Assembly (NCBI GenBank): GCA_002786025.1
Contig: NHNW01000033.1
Location: forward strand, 1-64,000
DNA from: Zasmidium citrigriseum
Taxonomy: Eukaryota > Ascomycota > Dothideomycetes > Mycosphaerellales > Mycosphaerellaceae
Direction of reading: 5' to 3'
Length of the DNA stretch: 64,000 nt
Below are positions 1 through 11,515 of this stretch, piece after piece (positions within the stretch are counted from its first letter, which is position 1; every line of letters starts with the position of its first letter). A model generated the notes under the pieces. The model saw nothing but the letters and a program-made list of their open reading frames with translations. It did no database searches and had not been told where the DNA came from. Position numbers and translations under genes: made by a program.

Positions 1-2768
1 ATAGCGATTCGTACGGCTAGTCTAATACGTCTAAGTACGCTAAGTATATACTAGACGCTCCTATCGGATAGGGATATAAGCTAGTAGATAGATAGGACCT
101 TCTAGAGTTATTTAGCGGTTCCGACTCCGTAGACTAGGTATACTATCGCAAGCGTCGTAACTAGGTCTAGTATCTAATAGAGGTACTATAAGGGCTAGAC
201 GTAACTATAGACGACTAGACGTAGAAGGATACTATTAGATATAAGCTATACTCTCTACTATAGCCTAGGGATAGCAGAGGAGCCGTTAGACCTAAATAGT
301 TTAAGGAAGAGATAACGGCTAGGGCGAGCTTTAATTCTAGGCTCGGGTCTAAGGTAGTACTAGTACCCTCGATACCGTCTAATAGTATCGATAGTATATA
401 GCGGTTCGTTCGGAGGAGGGTATTCGACGCTATACGGGAGGAAATATCTAGTATAGTACGAGAGGCTAAGAAGGACGTACCTATACGGAAGTCTAAGGAG
501 GAAGAGAATACTCTTATCCGTCTAGGCTCTCGTATACTCTACCTATATATACCGCGAGAGTCTTAGACGACTATTATTCGATAGCTACTCTTTAGTAAAG
601 ATAATCTAGTATAGTTAGTATAGACGTCCGCGGGTAAGAGTATAAGTTTCTAGGTATACTCGATGTTATACGATCGAACGAGTATTATTATACTTCCTTT
701 AAATTAGATCGGTAAAGAGTAGAAAGCGAGGATTAAAAGTATAGGTAGGCGGCCGCTATTACTCGCGTCTAATCGCTAGAAAGACTTACTACTAGAAGAC
801 TAGAAGCGTATACGCTAGGGCTAGTATAGTTATATTCTCCTTAGCCCCGAGATAGCGTCTTAGCCCTAGTTCCGTAGATTATAGTTAGATAGTCGCTTTA
901 GACGTAGGCTAGGGCTAGTTATATACGATAAGCTATATCTAGTATACTAGTAGGGTATAGAGTCTCCGTTTCGGCTAGAGTACGCTATACTAAAGGTATT
1001 CTAGACTATACTCTCGCGTAGGGTAAAGTTCTATAAGTATACTACTACTCTTAAGCCTTAGACGCTAGGGAAGTGTTATTAGGCTACTAGGTTTCGAGAC
1101 GAGTATAAACTAGTAAAGGACCCGATTAATCGTCTAGAGATCGCTATACGTTATACTACGGCGCTAACTAGTATACTAAATAACTACTAAGCCTTATTCT
1201 ATCTAGTAGAAGGGTTAGTCGACGGGGCGACGACTAAGCTACTAGAGAAGACCGTTATCTTTATTAATTCGAGGTCTAGTACGTATACTACGGCGAATGC
1301 GTTACGAAAGTTTATTTAGACGAAATAGCTAGGGAGGTTTACTACGTCTAAAATATATCGTATAGTCCGGACCTATTATAGTAGGACTCGACGTCGGACG
1401 TAGAGAGCCGTTATATAGGAGTTTTAGAAGCTAGACTCCGCTATTCGTATTCTATTCGCTATGGAGGCGCTTAGTCTCGGGGTTAATCTACTAGATATTA
1501 AGCGTATTATCTAGTTCCGTCTACCGACTTATACAATACTCCGTATAATTATATAACGGGTAGGTCGCGCTATATAGAATACGAAGACGTATAGCGAGGG
1601 AACGTTTACCGTTATATACGAGGTATAGTAGCTCGGTAATCGACCTAAGCTAGAGTAGGATACTAGACCTACGAGGCTTACTATATAGCATATAGAAGCG
1701 CTAGACCTAATCGCGTATAGTAATAGTAAAGGCGTCGACGAGGTAGAACTATTCGGTAAAGCTTAGACGCCTCCGTCGAAGAAGCGAAAGAAGCCGCTAT
1801 CTAACGTAGAGCGTTAATAGCGTATAAATAGGGACTTATACGTATAGCTAAATCTTTCCGAGTCTAGTATAGATTATAGGCGGCGGACCTTATTAGCGTT
1901 TTTCGTAGAGGCGTCTAACGAGGTACGACTACTATACTATAATCTATATATATCGGTAATCGCCTTAACCGAGACCGCTATACGAATAGCCGCTAGTTTA
2001 CTATCGTCTAACGCGGAAGAGCTACTAGTTAACCTACGTATAGTAACTAGTTTAAAGAAACAATTACTAGTATAGGAAGCGTTAGAGGCGAGGCGTTTAT
2101 ATACCTATACTATGTTTCCGCCGGTGCCTAGTTATCTAGTACCGAATTAAGTCCTAGTATAGCTTATAAAACGGTATAGTAGCTTAGATCGCCTCGTAGG
2201 TAGTCTCGCCGCGGTCGAGAGACTACTCGAAGGTAACTATATTATTTTAGATAGGGAATGTCTAAGAACGCTCTACTAGCGGCTAGGCGTATTCTAGATA
2301 GTAGTAGCCTCTAGGCTTCCGAAAAAGCGATCTAGTCCTAGTTAGACTCTAGCTAAGGTTAGAGACCCCCCTATATAGGCGTTAGGTATTATAGCCTCCT
2401 CGTCTAATATAGCTACTACGTCTAACGTAGCCCGTTAGATATTAATAGCCTCCCCGGATATACTAAAAGAGTCGTAGGCTCCTATATAGGATTCTAGTCC
2501 TATACGGGGTACCGATCCGTTAGAGTCGGTTACGGTAGTACTAACTACGCCGTCTAGCTAGGCTAGCTCGAATAGTAGGCGGAAACGTAGGCGTCGTAGT
2601 CCTCTAAAAGAGATTTCGAATAACGCTAGAGTATAGGATAGGAGCCTAGTTAAGCGGGTACGGCGAATAGTAGAACGAACTCCTACTCCGCCCCTTCGAA
2701 GTCCGGATTCTAGTACTATTACTACGTCTAGTAGGCGTGTAATACTATCGAGGAAACTACGCGAATAA
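1..2768 (+). pseudogene. RIP-inactivated RecQ-like DNA helicase relic (5' end outside window)
   Basis: Frame 3 (codons starting at multiples of three) reads as one long protein if TAG/TAA are taken as former CAG, CAA or TGG. A Walker A-like V-Q-T-S-A-G-K-S lies at 618-641. Helicase C-terminal motifs follow: S-L-G-V-N-L near 1470-1490 and I-Q-R-V-G-R-A near 1551-1571, where TAA at 1554-1556 stands for the glutamine. The expected DExH box region reads V-I-Y-D-K-L-Y, so that motif is degenerate. A Ser/Thr-rich tail runs to stop codons at about 2766. RecQ helicases unwind DNA; multicopy RecQ-like genes occur in subtelomeres and in some mobile elements of fungi. The reading is open at position 1, so the N-terminus lies upstream. 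Many in-frame stops make it non-functional. Confidence 0.75.
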
Positions 2769-2839
2769 TAATAGTACGGCTACTATTTATTATAACTAAA
2801 GAGCTAAGGTTAAGCCTCCTTACCTAGTCTAGTTTAGCG

Positions 2840-5800
2840 TATCTTAGTTATCCTCCTATTATACGTGTTAATATTTACTACGCGTCTATATACGCTTACT
2901 TCTACTCGTCTACTCGCTATTCTACCGCCTATCCTCTATACTATATCTAATAGCGACTACTCTACTCGCCGCTCTAAGGCCTCGCGCTATAAATCGAATC
3001 GAGGTACTAGCGCCTTATACGCGGGTCGAAACTAGTATAGAAATTTCCTCTTAAAGCGTAAGAAGGTAGACGCTATAGTATAGGAGATATAGAGGCTAGG
3101 TATAATATTTAAGGAGTTTATTATACGGTTTATATCTAAAGAGAGGGGTACTAACTAGGCGGTATAAGGGAAGACTACGCGTAAGCGAGCCCGGATTCTA
3201 GCGGAAATTCTAGAAGAAGAGGGCGTTATTCGTCGTCTTAGACCTATTATTACTAATAGTAAGTTATAGTAAGCGTACGAACCTATAATTAAACGCGAGC
3301 TTAAGGCTATTAGGCGTATTAAGGTAAGGGTTAGGAATCTACTAGACTTGCAATACTAACGGACGTAGGAGTTCGGAAAATAGGACCCGACTAGATAGCC
3401 TAAGGACGTCTTCTACACCTAGTTATACTCGTAAATAGTCTAGGCGGCACCGACGCTCTATCGATTTCTCTCTAGGCTAATTTAGACGCGCTCTAACTCC
3501 CGTCTACGTCGCTAGACTATATTTCTAGTAGCCTACTTCGCTCGTATAATATCTATCCGAACTAGCTACTAACTTAATCGTATAACGGCGATATATCTTT
3601 AGAGTTAGGGTGTTAAGCGCCGTATTATCGCTATACTCGCTAGTATAGGAGTCTACTTATTCCCCTAGAGTATATACCGTTCGAATAAACGCTTTTACGC
3701 TCTAGCGAGCTAGAACCTACGTCTATTTAGACAAGATAAGAACTCGTATTTCTGTTTCGACAATCTAAACTATATAGAGCGGGTATATAAAACGGGGTTC
3801 GCTAGTTAACCTAAATAGGTATACGTTACGTCTAGTAAAGCATTTAAGTCGATTAAGGTACTATACGGAGGGTTAACGGTCGATATATTATATAAAGAGG
3901 TGCTACTACGGCTATATAACGTATTTAGTATATTAGGTAATACGTATACGCTAATATAAGTCCGGATATCTAAGGGCATTATTACCTCCTATCTTACTAG
4001 ACTATATAGTACCGACCTTAGATAGGCCTTCGGCGAGGATTAGTAGGATACGGACCTTAAATAGTCGTATATACTAGACTTCCCTATTATACTAAACATC
4101 GATCGTCTCGAACCCTAGAAGACGATCTATACGACGCTATAGCTTATATTAGAGAATAAAGGGACTACCGAAGGTATAGGAAACATTATAGAAGACATTC
4201 TAGAGTATTAGTTTAATCTACGAACGCTCTACGAAGAGGCTATTACGAGTAGAACGTCTAGTATAGAACTACTCGCGTTAGACGCTCTAGATACGATTAT
4301 AGGAGATAGTATTTATTATACTCGCCGCTACCCCCGTTTTAAGTTTCCGAATAGCCTACCTATATACGACCCTACTAGGTTTATACGACTCGTATATAGC
4401 GATAATAAGATACTTACGAACTTACGAACATAGAAGAAGGAATCCGAGGAGAATAATAGCCTATTCGATAAGGCTAGATAGGTCTTACCTATACTAGCTA
4501 TCTTCTATCTTAAGATATATCTACTATAAGTAATAGAGACTAATTTTAATAGGAATAAGGAGTCTAGAGGTCCTTTATGCCTCCTCGTACATCGTAATAT
4601 AATAGACCGAAAGATCTATCTAACTATATAGGCCCTATTTAGCTATTAAGAGCGTCTAGTTTAGGATAGCTTCTATACCCGGGTAGTAGCCTTTATATAC
4701 GATATTCTTAATTATCGGAATAATCCCTCCCTCGAATACTAGGAGCGTATAGGAGCGAAGATTAGTAGTCTAGGTAAGGCTAGCGTACTACGTCTAGTTA
4801 ATAAGATCTACGAGTAGGCCTTCTTACTAGACTATAGACGACTTAATCTAGACAAACTCTCTAAAGACACGAGGAAAGCAAACGGCCCGAATACTTCTTA
4901 ATCGAAGAAAAGGAAGCTAAGGAAGAAGAAGAAGGGGACGTCTAATAGCTAGCCGGTCCCTTAAGCTCTATCTAATAAGCCGCTAGACAAAGAGAAGCCT
5001 ATCGAATATATAGGGTTAGAGGAACGAGTAAATTATATTAGATTTATCGAGATCGTCGAGACATACTATATACTCTACTATACGGTCTCCTATACTAATA
5101 TTAGGCTCTTAAAGCTCGTTATCGACCAGTATATTCTAATCTTCTATACGCGATCGAACTATAACTATACTTTCGTTATACTATAGCTAAAGCGATTAGT
5201 TAATATAAAGGCTATAGACGAACTATTATAGCGGGCTATATTAGTAAACGGATTAGTAAACTTTTCTAGACGACTAGACGCCTAGTTTAAGATTAACCGG
5301 GTAAACGAATACTTAAACCTCTTTCTAAAGAATACTATTCGCGATCGCCGGAATAGAGCCTTCGGCGTAAAGGACTAGCTTAAAGAGTACACCCTTCTAG
5401 CGTTATATACTAGAATAGTACGAGAAAATCTCGAGCGAGCGTTTAGAGAATTTACTAATACTAGACATACTAAACGTCGGACTAAGGAAGAGATATATAA
5501 GGTAGCTATTATCTATAAGAAGGAGACCTTTAGGCGTCGTATAGTCGATCGGAATACTAGGCTTCCGTTCTATACGATAAATCTAATAGCTGTTAGTACG
5601 TTATATCTCCGAGGCGCTAGACTCGATAGTTTTAATTAGAATATAGTCCGCCGTCGAGACGAGATCGTTATAGAGGATTAGCCTATTAAAGCCGTACTAG
5701 GCGAATTGCTAGACCCCGTTTTAGACCCGAGGTTCTAACGATTTCCCGAGAATAAGCTCTTTCCGATCGAAGATAGTATAGTAGACTCCCTAGACGAAGA

Positions 5801-5864
5801 ATTAGATACGGAATACGAGTCTAATATAAGTAGCGCTATAAATAGGGAAGAAGAAGATACCTAA
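2840..5864 (+). pseudogene. RIP-inactivated DUF6589-domain protein relic
   Basis: This relic reads in the same frame and direction as the helicase relic, starting about 70 bp downstream. After allowing for TAG/TAA as mutated Gln or Trp codons, the reading gives the series of blocks I associate with fungal DUF6589 proteins. These are an F-D-N-L-N-Y block near 3755-3775, a V-L-P-I-L-A-I-F-Y-L-K block near 4480-4515, an R-A-I-L-V-N-G-L-V-N block near 5230-5260, an N-E-Y-L-N block near 5304-5318, and R-E-F-T-N-T-R-H-T near 5450. A double stop follows an acidic tail at 5862. DUF6589 proteins are multicopy in fungi and their function is unknown to me. The family call is from memory of the pattern; the start is approximate. 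Confidence 0.72.
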
Positions 5865-5989
5865 TAAACTAGTTTATTATTAGTAAATATATCGCTCGAG
5901 TTTATTAGACTAGACGTAGGCCGACTCCAAACCCGCTTAACGTATTATATATAGAAAATAAAACTATTCTCGACTTTTAATACCGCTAG

Positions 5990-7390
5990 ACCTGTCCTCC
6001 GAACTATTATATACCCGTATCTACCTAGACGTATATCTAGAACTACTAGTCTAGTAGGAAATATGTCTCCCCTACCTCGTCCTTAATATTATCGTCCTAT
6101 TCCTTTAAACTACCCTCCTTCGCCTTATTCTCGAGCCTATTACTTAGCTCGAGTACCGTATCCTAGAGAGCCTACGCCTAACGCCTAGTAACTTACTATC
6201 TACTATTAAGCGGTCGGAACTAGTACGGTATAACGATATAGCTATAGCGAACACCTATCTACGGACCGATTAGACTATTCGTCGTTCCTAGCTATATATC
6301 GACTAGTACGTTATTCGGCGAATCGTTCGTAAAGGTATACGACTCTATAGCTAGGAGATCCTCGATTACTATACGATTTAGAGTACGGCCTCTAGACGCC
6401 TCGGTCGTAGCGCCTAGTACCGTATATATACTACTAAAGCTAGTAACGAGACTAGATATACTCTAACTACTAGGAAAGTTCTTCTAAAGGGCTATCGTAC
6501 TTCTAACCTACTTATTATCCGCCGCAAACTCGCTAGCCGTCGTATTACCTTCTCTAGACTTGTTCTTCTTCCGCTTCGGCTTTATATAGGCGCGTGTCTA
6601 GTCGCCTAGAGTATAGCTATAATACTAGATTATAAACGAATAGCCTATATATATCCTATCGAAAAGGAACTTAGATCGGAGTATTAGACTTATAACTAGC
6701 CGGTTCGTATCTTTATCGTCCGTATCGAAATCCTTATCTAGTATATCCCGCTAGCCTAGAATACTATCTATAAAGTGCTTCTTTATATATAGGTACCGTC
6801 TAAAAGGGCCCTTATTACTTAGATACTAATTACACCTATAAGGCGAATAGTATAACGTTCCCTATATAAACGCCGCTAAAAGCGAACTAAGAATTATACC
6901 GTTACTATATAGGTTTATACGTAGACTCGTTACGCCTTAAATCTAGCGTATAATCCTCTTATAAGCTTCCTAGTTAACTAGATTTAGACTAAGAGACGTA
7001 TTACCTAACTTTATAATAGTCTTAAACTTCGGAGAGACCCTACTATTCCGATAGGCGTTGTCTAGGAACTTAGTAAAATAGAGTACTAGACTATAATACT
7101 AATACTCGATTATCCGCTTTAGCTATAGGTATAGGTCGGTACGAGAGAGGTGGACGTCTAACCGGCCGAACTATTTATCCTAGAGCTAATTTATACGCTT
7201 TACGTACTTGTCCTACGACTAGGAGTAGTACTCTAGCTTAACGCCCTAGTCTTCGGGCTTCGGGGGTAGAGTAACTAGTCCCTTCTTATCCTTCCGACCG
7301 CTAGTCGAAGAAGTAGACGCTATACTATTATCTAAGTCGTACTCTATTTTCTACGACTTAGTTAGTATCGATTATACGTATTACACCGCT
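5990..7390 (-). pseudogene. RIP-inactivated relic of unknown protein, copy A
   Basis: The complementary strand reads through TAG/TAA as a protein that is clearly paralogous to the relic at about 8760..10400. Matching pieces include L-Y-S-N, A-A-F-I (A-S-F-I in the other copy), F-R-R-Y (F-K-R-Y) and F-L-F-D-R-I-Y (F-L-F-D-R-V-Y), in the same order and with similar spacing. I do not recognise the family. It is oriented opposite to the helicase and DUF6589 relics and converges on them. Boundaries are approximate, since starts and stops have been erased by RIP. Confidence 0.55.
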
Positions 7391-7479
7391 AAATCTATAT
7401 ACTAAAGAGTAACTAGAGTAGTTAAAGATCGAGTCGAGTTAGTTATCGATTAGAGGGCGTCTATAGCGAGTATAGCCGG

Positions 7480-7516
7480 TTCGAGTCGAGTTAGTCGTCG
7501 AAACCGGCGGGTAGCT
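7480..7516. repeat. 37-bp block shared with 10514..10550
   Basis: These 37 bases are identical to 10514..10550 and sit upstream (in - strand sense) of unknown-protein copy A. A second shared block follows at 7736..7763, matching 10780..10807. The offsets of 3034 and 3044 bp indicate that both - strand relics were duplicated together with their 5' flanks. Confidence 0.85.
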
Positions 7517-7939
7517 ATAGGTAGTATATATCGATACTAAGGAAGAGTTTAAGGTGTTAGAATAAGTATAGGCGGCTAGAGGGCGTAATAAATAAAGAGG
7601 AGGAGGAGGTAGTAGTATTATTAGAAAGAGAAAGAGTCTAGACGGAAGTAGTGCTTTTAAATAGCGACTAGCGACGATATACGTAGTCTAAGGAGCGCGT
7701 AACCGCCCGAAATAACTATTCGTAGCTACTAGACGAGGTTAGATACTTCCGAATTAGGTAGTCTACTAGTATATACGAGCTTCTAATTAGCGTTCGCTAG
7801 TATTAGTTACTTAGACTTCCGTAAATACCCGGGCCTAGTATATAGTATTTTCGGGAATAAGGAAGGCCTAACTAAGGATTTAGATAGCGGTAGCTTACGT
7901 ATAAAGAGTATACGGATCCTAGACTCTACTAGTCTCTAG

Positions 7940-8520
7940 CTACTCGAGAGACTTCTATTTCCCCTACTATACTTAATAGTCCCGGCTTTTAGAACCCTAG
8001 GATTACGAGAGAGTATAGCGAATGTTATTCTAGGAAGGAAGAAGGCCTAACTATAGCATTATACTATAAACCTATACGTCTAACTCGGCCCTATATCCTA
8101 GAATCTTCCTATAATTAGCTCCTCGAGAAACCTATATTCCCCTTAGCTAGACTAAGTAGTCCCGAGCTTTAGAGGCTTAGTCCTACTAGAAAGTATAGTA
8201 AATAGCTAAGCCGGGGTGCTAGAGATAGGGAGTAAAGTACTCTAAGGCCTAGTCGTCCGTCTAAGAGCTCGAGAATTCCTATACCTCCCTAGCGCTTAGC
8301 TATTCGATAAACGTATTACCCTGAACTTAGACCTCGTAGAACCGGCTACTATAGGCTTAACTATACTTCGAAGTACGAGACCTCTTAATTATAGGAGTCC
8401 GAGAACTAAGGATAGATACTAGAGTCTCTAGACCGCTATATAGAGGCTCCCTAGCTCTTATCCCTACTAATCTCTAACTCTCTAATAAATATTGTTTTTC
8501 CGTTCCCTAGACGATCCTAT
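7940..8520. repeat. Degenerate 180-bp periodic repeat, array A
   Basis: A CTANTCGATAAA-like anchor recurs at 7940, 8119, 8300 and 8480, with steps of 179, 181 and 180 bp. Text after each anchor is also loosely similar (pyrimidine-rich, CCCTA). The monomers are heavily diverged and RIP-mutated. A similar array lies at 10985..11400. The period equals 60 codons, so it could be either a satellite or a repeat-containing coding region; I cannot decide. Confidence 0.55.
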
Positions 8521-8759
8521 TAGGAATCTAAGAATCGAACTATAATCCCAGGGCTCTAAGATATAAGACCCTTAGCCTAAGAGGCTAAAGACCTATACTT
8601 ACTCTCCTCTCCCTAACCGTAATCCTAGACGATCGAACAAACCTAGCTAACTATCCTAAAAGGCTAAACTTGCTCTAAATACGACCCTAATCCGACGAGT
8701 ACGGCAGATAGGGGTTGTAAAGTATAATAAGTAACGCTTTTTATTTATAGTAGGTATCT

Positions 8760-10400
8760 CGTATAATTTAATTAGAAACGAAGCTAGCTATCTCTAAACC
8801 CGCTCTACGTATATTTAACATTCCCTTATATAAAGGAAACTAGTCTATACTCCGAATCCGTCCTAGATACTATCTTAGTCCTACTAGCCTCTAGACTACC
8901 GTCTAGACCTACGACTTCTTACGTATATATATATCCTCTACCCTACGATTATAATTCTTATCCTACTCCCTTAGACCGACCTAACTAGCCTCGGTAGTAA
9001 GCCTCCGACTTATCTTAAATGCCGTATCCCTTAGAGCAATTACCTAGCGCCTAGCGACTTACTAGCTAGTATTAGTCTTACGGAAAGCGTAAGGAATAAC
9101 TAGATAGCTATCGCGAACTATCGCTAGACGACTAGTTAGAGCGATCGTAGTTCCTATATATATATCCGTAGGTACGAACTTATCGCTATTATACGTAAAC
9201 TTAAACGTCTTAGACGCTAGGAGGTTCTAGATAGTAATAGTATCGAGGACACGGCTATACGACTATATAGCCTTAGCTAGACTCGCTATAGATACGCGGT
9301 TAGCCTTAGCCGTCTAACTATATATACTCTATCGTTTAGGCTAGCGCTCGCGTAGGCTTATCGAATACCCGATACGCTAATTATCGCCGCTAGACGTCTC
9401 GGCGGCCTTCGTACCTCGACTAGACTTAGTCTCTCTCGCTCCGGATTTCTTAAGGTCTAGTCTCTTATCGGCTAGAGAGTAGCTATTATACTTACTATCG
9501 ATTAGATAGTTCGTATATACCCTATCGAATAGGAACGACTTTAGACTCTCGGAATCTATAACTAGGTCGGTCTCTTTATTATTAGACGAGAAGTCGCTAT
9601 TAAATACGAACTCCCGCTACTCGAGAATAGCGTTCGTAAAGTACTTCCTTATACGCTAGTATCTCTTAAATAGACCCTCCTCGTCGTTGTAATTATTATA
9701 TACTAGTAGGTACTCTAATGCCCTACGTATAAAACTCGCTATAATATAACCTAGAACCTTAGTATTAGAGTATAGCCTTAGAACTATCCTCTCGTTACTA
9801 ATAAACCGCCGTATACGCCTAGCGTACTCGGGCTAGTCGACTAGATCTAGACGCTAGTCGTCTTTAGTCTATTTTATAATAGACCTAAACTACGAAGAGA
9901 CCTTACTATACTTCTAAGTAGACTAGATAAACCGACCGAAATAGATAACTAGACCGTTATACTAGTTCGTAAACATATTCTATATCTAGGTGTATAAGTT
10001 ATTATAATATAGTAGGACCGTAGCCCGACCGAACTAGTTGTCCTAGAGCTAGTCTATACGCCGCTCGTACGATACCTAAGGTCCGGAGAAGGTATCTAGC
10101 TTCTTACCCTAACTATCTAGCTTCTAGCTAGGTTAAAGCTCGCGACTATTTCCGCTAGGGTATAAAGAAGACGCTATACTTTAGTCTAACGGTTTAAGGA
10201 TCTTCTACGAAACAATTAGCNAGTCTATACGCCGCTCGTACGATACCTAAGGTCCGGAGAAGGTATCTAGCTTCTTACCCTAACTATCTAGCTTCTAGCT
10301 AGGTTAAAGCTCGCGACTATTTCCGCTAGGGTATAAAGAAGACGCTATACTTTAGTCTAACGGTTTAAGGATCTTCTACGAAATAATTAGCGCCTATTAT
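8760..10400 (-). pseudogene. RIP-inactivated relic of unknown protein, copy B
   Basis: This is the second, longer copy of the unknown - strand protein. The N-terminal half has several mutated Trp and Gln codons and a hydrophobic-aromatic character. The middle carries L-Y-S-N-T-K, F-I-R-R-A-L-E-Y, F-K-R-Y and F-L-F-D-R-V-Y blocks, followed by a Lys/Ser-rich linker and a C-terminal part with a T-N-T-S...V-A-R-R segment. Parts of its 5' portion are doubled around the N at 10221. It has no recognisable domain. The amino-acid divergence from copy A is large, so the two copies separated well before or independently of the mutation that silenced them. Confidence 0.55.
10051..10391. other. Assembly join: N at 10221 between two copies of the same 170 bp
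   Basis: Bases 10051..10220 and 10222..10391 are the same 170-bp sequence separated by one N, the only ambiguous base in the window. By eye they differ at a single site, C at 10213 versus T at 10384, within a CpA/TpA context. The simplest reading is that two contig ends overlapping by 170 bp were joined with an N instead of being merged. A real tandem duplication is less likely because the copy boundaries coincide exactly with the N. Confidence 0.9.
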
Positions 10401-10513
10401 ATAGAGAGTACCGTCTAAGATATATACTAAAGAGTAATATTAGAGAGTAAGTATTAACTCGAGTTAGTCGTCGATATAGGCGCGCCTATAGCGTCTATAG
10501 CGAGTATAGCTAG

Positions 10514-10550
10514 TTCGAGTCGAGTTAGTCGTCGAAACCGGCGGGTAGCT
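10514..10550. repeat. 37-bp block shared with 7480..7516
   Basis: This is the second copy of the identical 37-bp block, in the 5' flank of unknown-protein copy B. The neighbouring sequence (10424..10830) also aligns imperfectly with 7407..7800. Confidence 0.85.
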
Positions 10551-10984
10551 CTAGGTAGTATATATCGATACGGAGGAAGAGATTAAAGTATCGGAATAAG
10601 TATAGGAAGGTAGACGGCTAGTAAGAGAAAAGGAAGTAGGTAGTAGTAGTATTATTAATAGAAGAAAGAGTCTAGACGAGATTAGTCCTTTTAAGAGGCG
10701 TCTAACTACGACGTACGTAGTCTAGTATACGCGACAACCTTATATAACGCCCGAATAAGGTATTCGTAGCTACTAGATAAGGTTAGATACTTCCGAATTA
10801 GGTAGTCCCCTAGTATATACGAGCTTCTAACGACTCTTAGACCTAGCTTTAGTCGACTCCCTTCCGTTAATACCCGGGCCTAGTATATAGAAGCTCTAGG
10901 AATAATTGTAGTATAAGTAAGGTACCGTCGGCTCTAGCTCTACGTCTAACTCTAACTCGATTCCTATATAATCCCTAAGCTAGG

Positions 10985-11400
10985 CTATCTATTAGACCTA
11001 GCTTCCCTAATACTAGACCCTCTCGACCCGAGTTTTAGACGCCTAGACCTATACTAAAGTATAGTTTACTATAAGACTAGGGTAGACGAGAGTATAGACA
11101 AAGTATATAGATACCCTACTCTACGTATAGAGAGCTATCGATTCCTATACTAGCCTAGTCCTAGGCTACTCGATAAACTACTTCTCCTTCCCCTACACCC
11201 TAGCTACCCGTAGTCTAAGAGTATAGAAATACCTTAGAATACACCTAATCGAGATACTAGGAGTACTAGAACCTAGTTAAAGTATTATAGTCCCTAGTCC
11301 TATATCTAAGAAGCCCTCCTCCTCTAGACTAGCTAGACCCCTAGCTATTTAATAAACTCTTATTTTCCTAGTCCTATACCCTACCTACTACAAATCTAAT
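10985..11400. repeat. Degenerate 180-bp periodic repeat, array B
   Basis: The same anchor as in array A occurs at 10985, 11166 and 11345, steps of 181 and 179 bp. The 20 or so bases preceding the 11166 anchor (TTCCTATAC...AG) also resemble those before the 8300 anchor. The array lies next to the right edge of the RIP block. Confidence 0.5.
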
Positions 11401-11515
11401 ACCTTAGTCGTTATCCCCGAGTATTATACTACCTTATTATATACATTTTATCGAAAAAGAGATATAGTTAAAAACCGGCCTTAGAATTATCTCCTAGACT
11501 GTCGACTAGGCCCTT

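Larger units (their letters stand above)
1..11515. repeat. RIP-saturated repeat block
   Basis: The stretch is almost free of CpA and TpG: the first 720 bases contain only two CA and one TG dinucleotides. CpG and TpA are very common, so the block is not simply AT-rich. This is the signature of repeat-induced point mutation acting on CpA on both strands. Because ATG contains TG, start codons are nearly absent, and CAG, CAA and TGG codons now read TAG or TAA. Normal composition returns within a few tens of bases near 11,500-11,520. Inside are relics of at least four coding units (described separately), so this is old mobile or multicopy DNA and not a live gene region. Confidence 0.93.

Noticed and set aside
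1..60. Chromosome end (telomere) at the window start
   Set aside because: No TTAGGG/CCCTAA array is present. The RecQ-like relic alone does not prove a subtelomere.
8522..8605. tRNA-like sequence on the - strand of the RIP block (GTTCGATTC)
   Set aside because: The stems fail even after allowing C to T changes, so it cannot be called.
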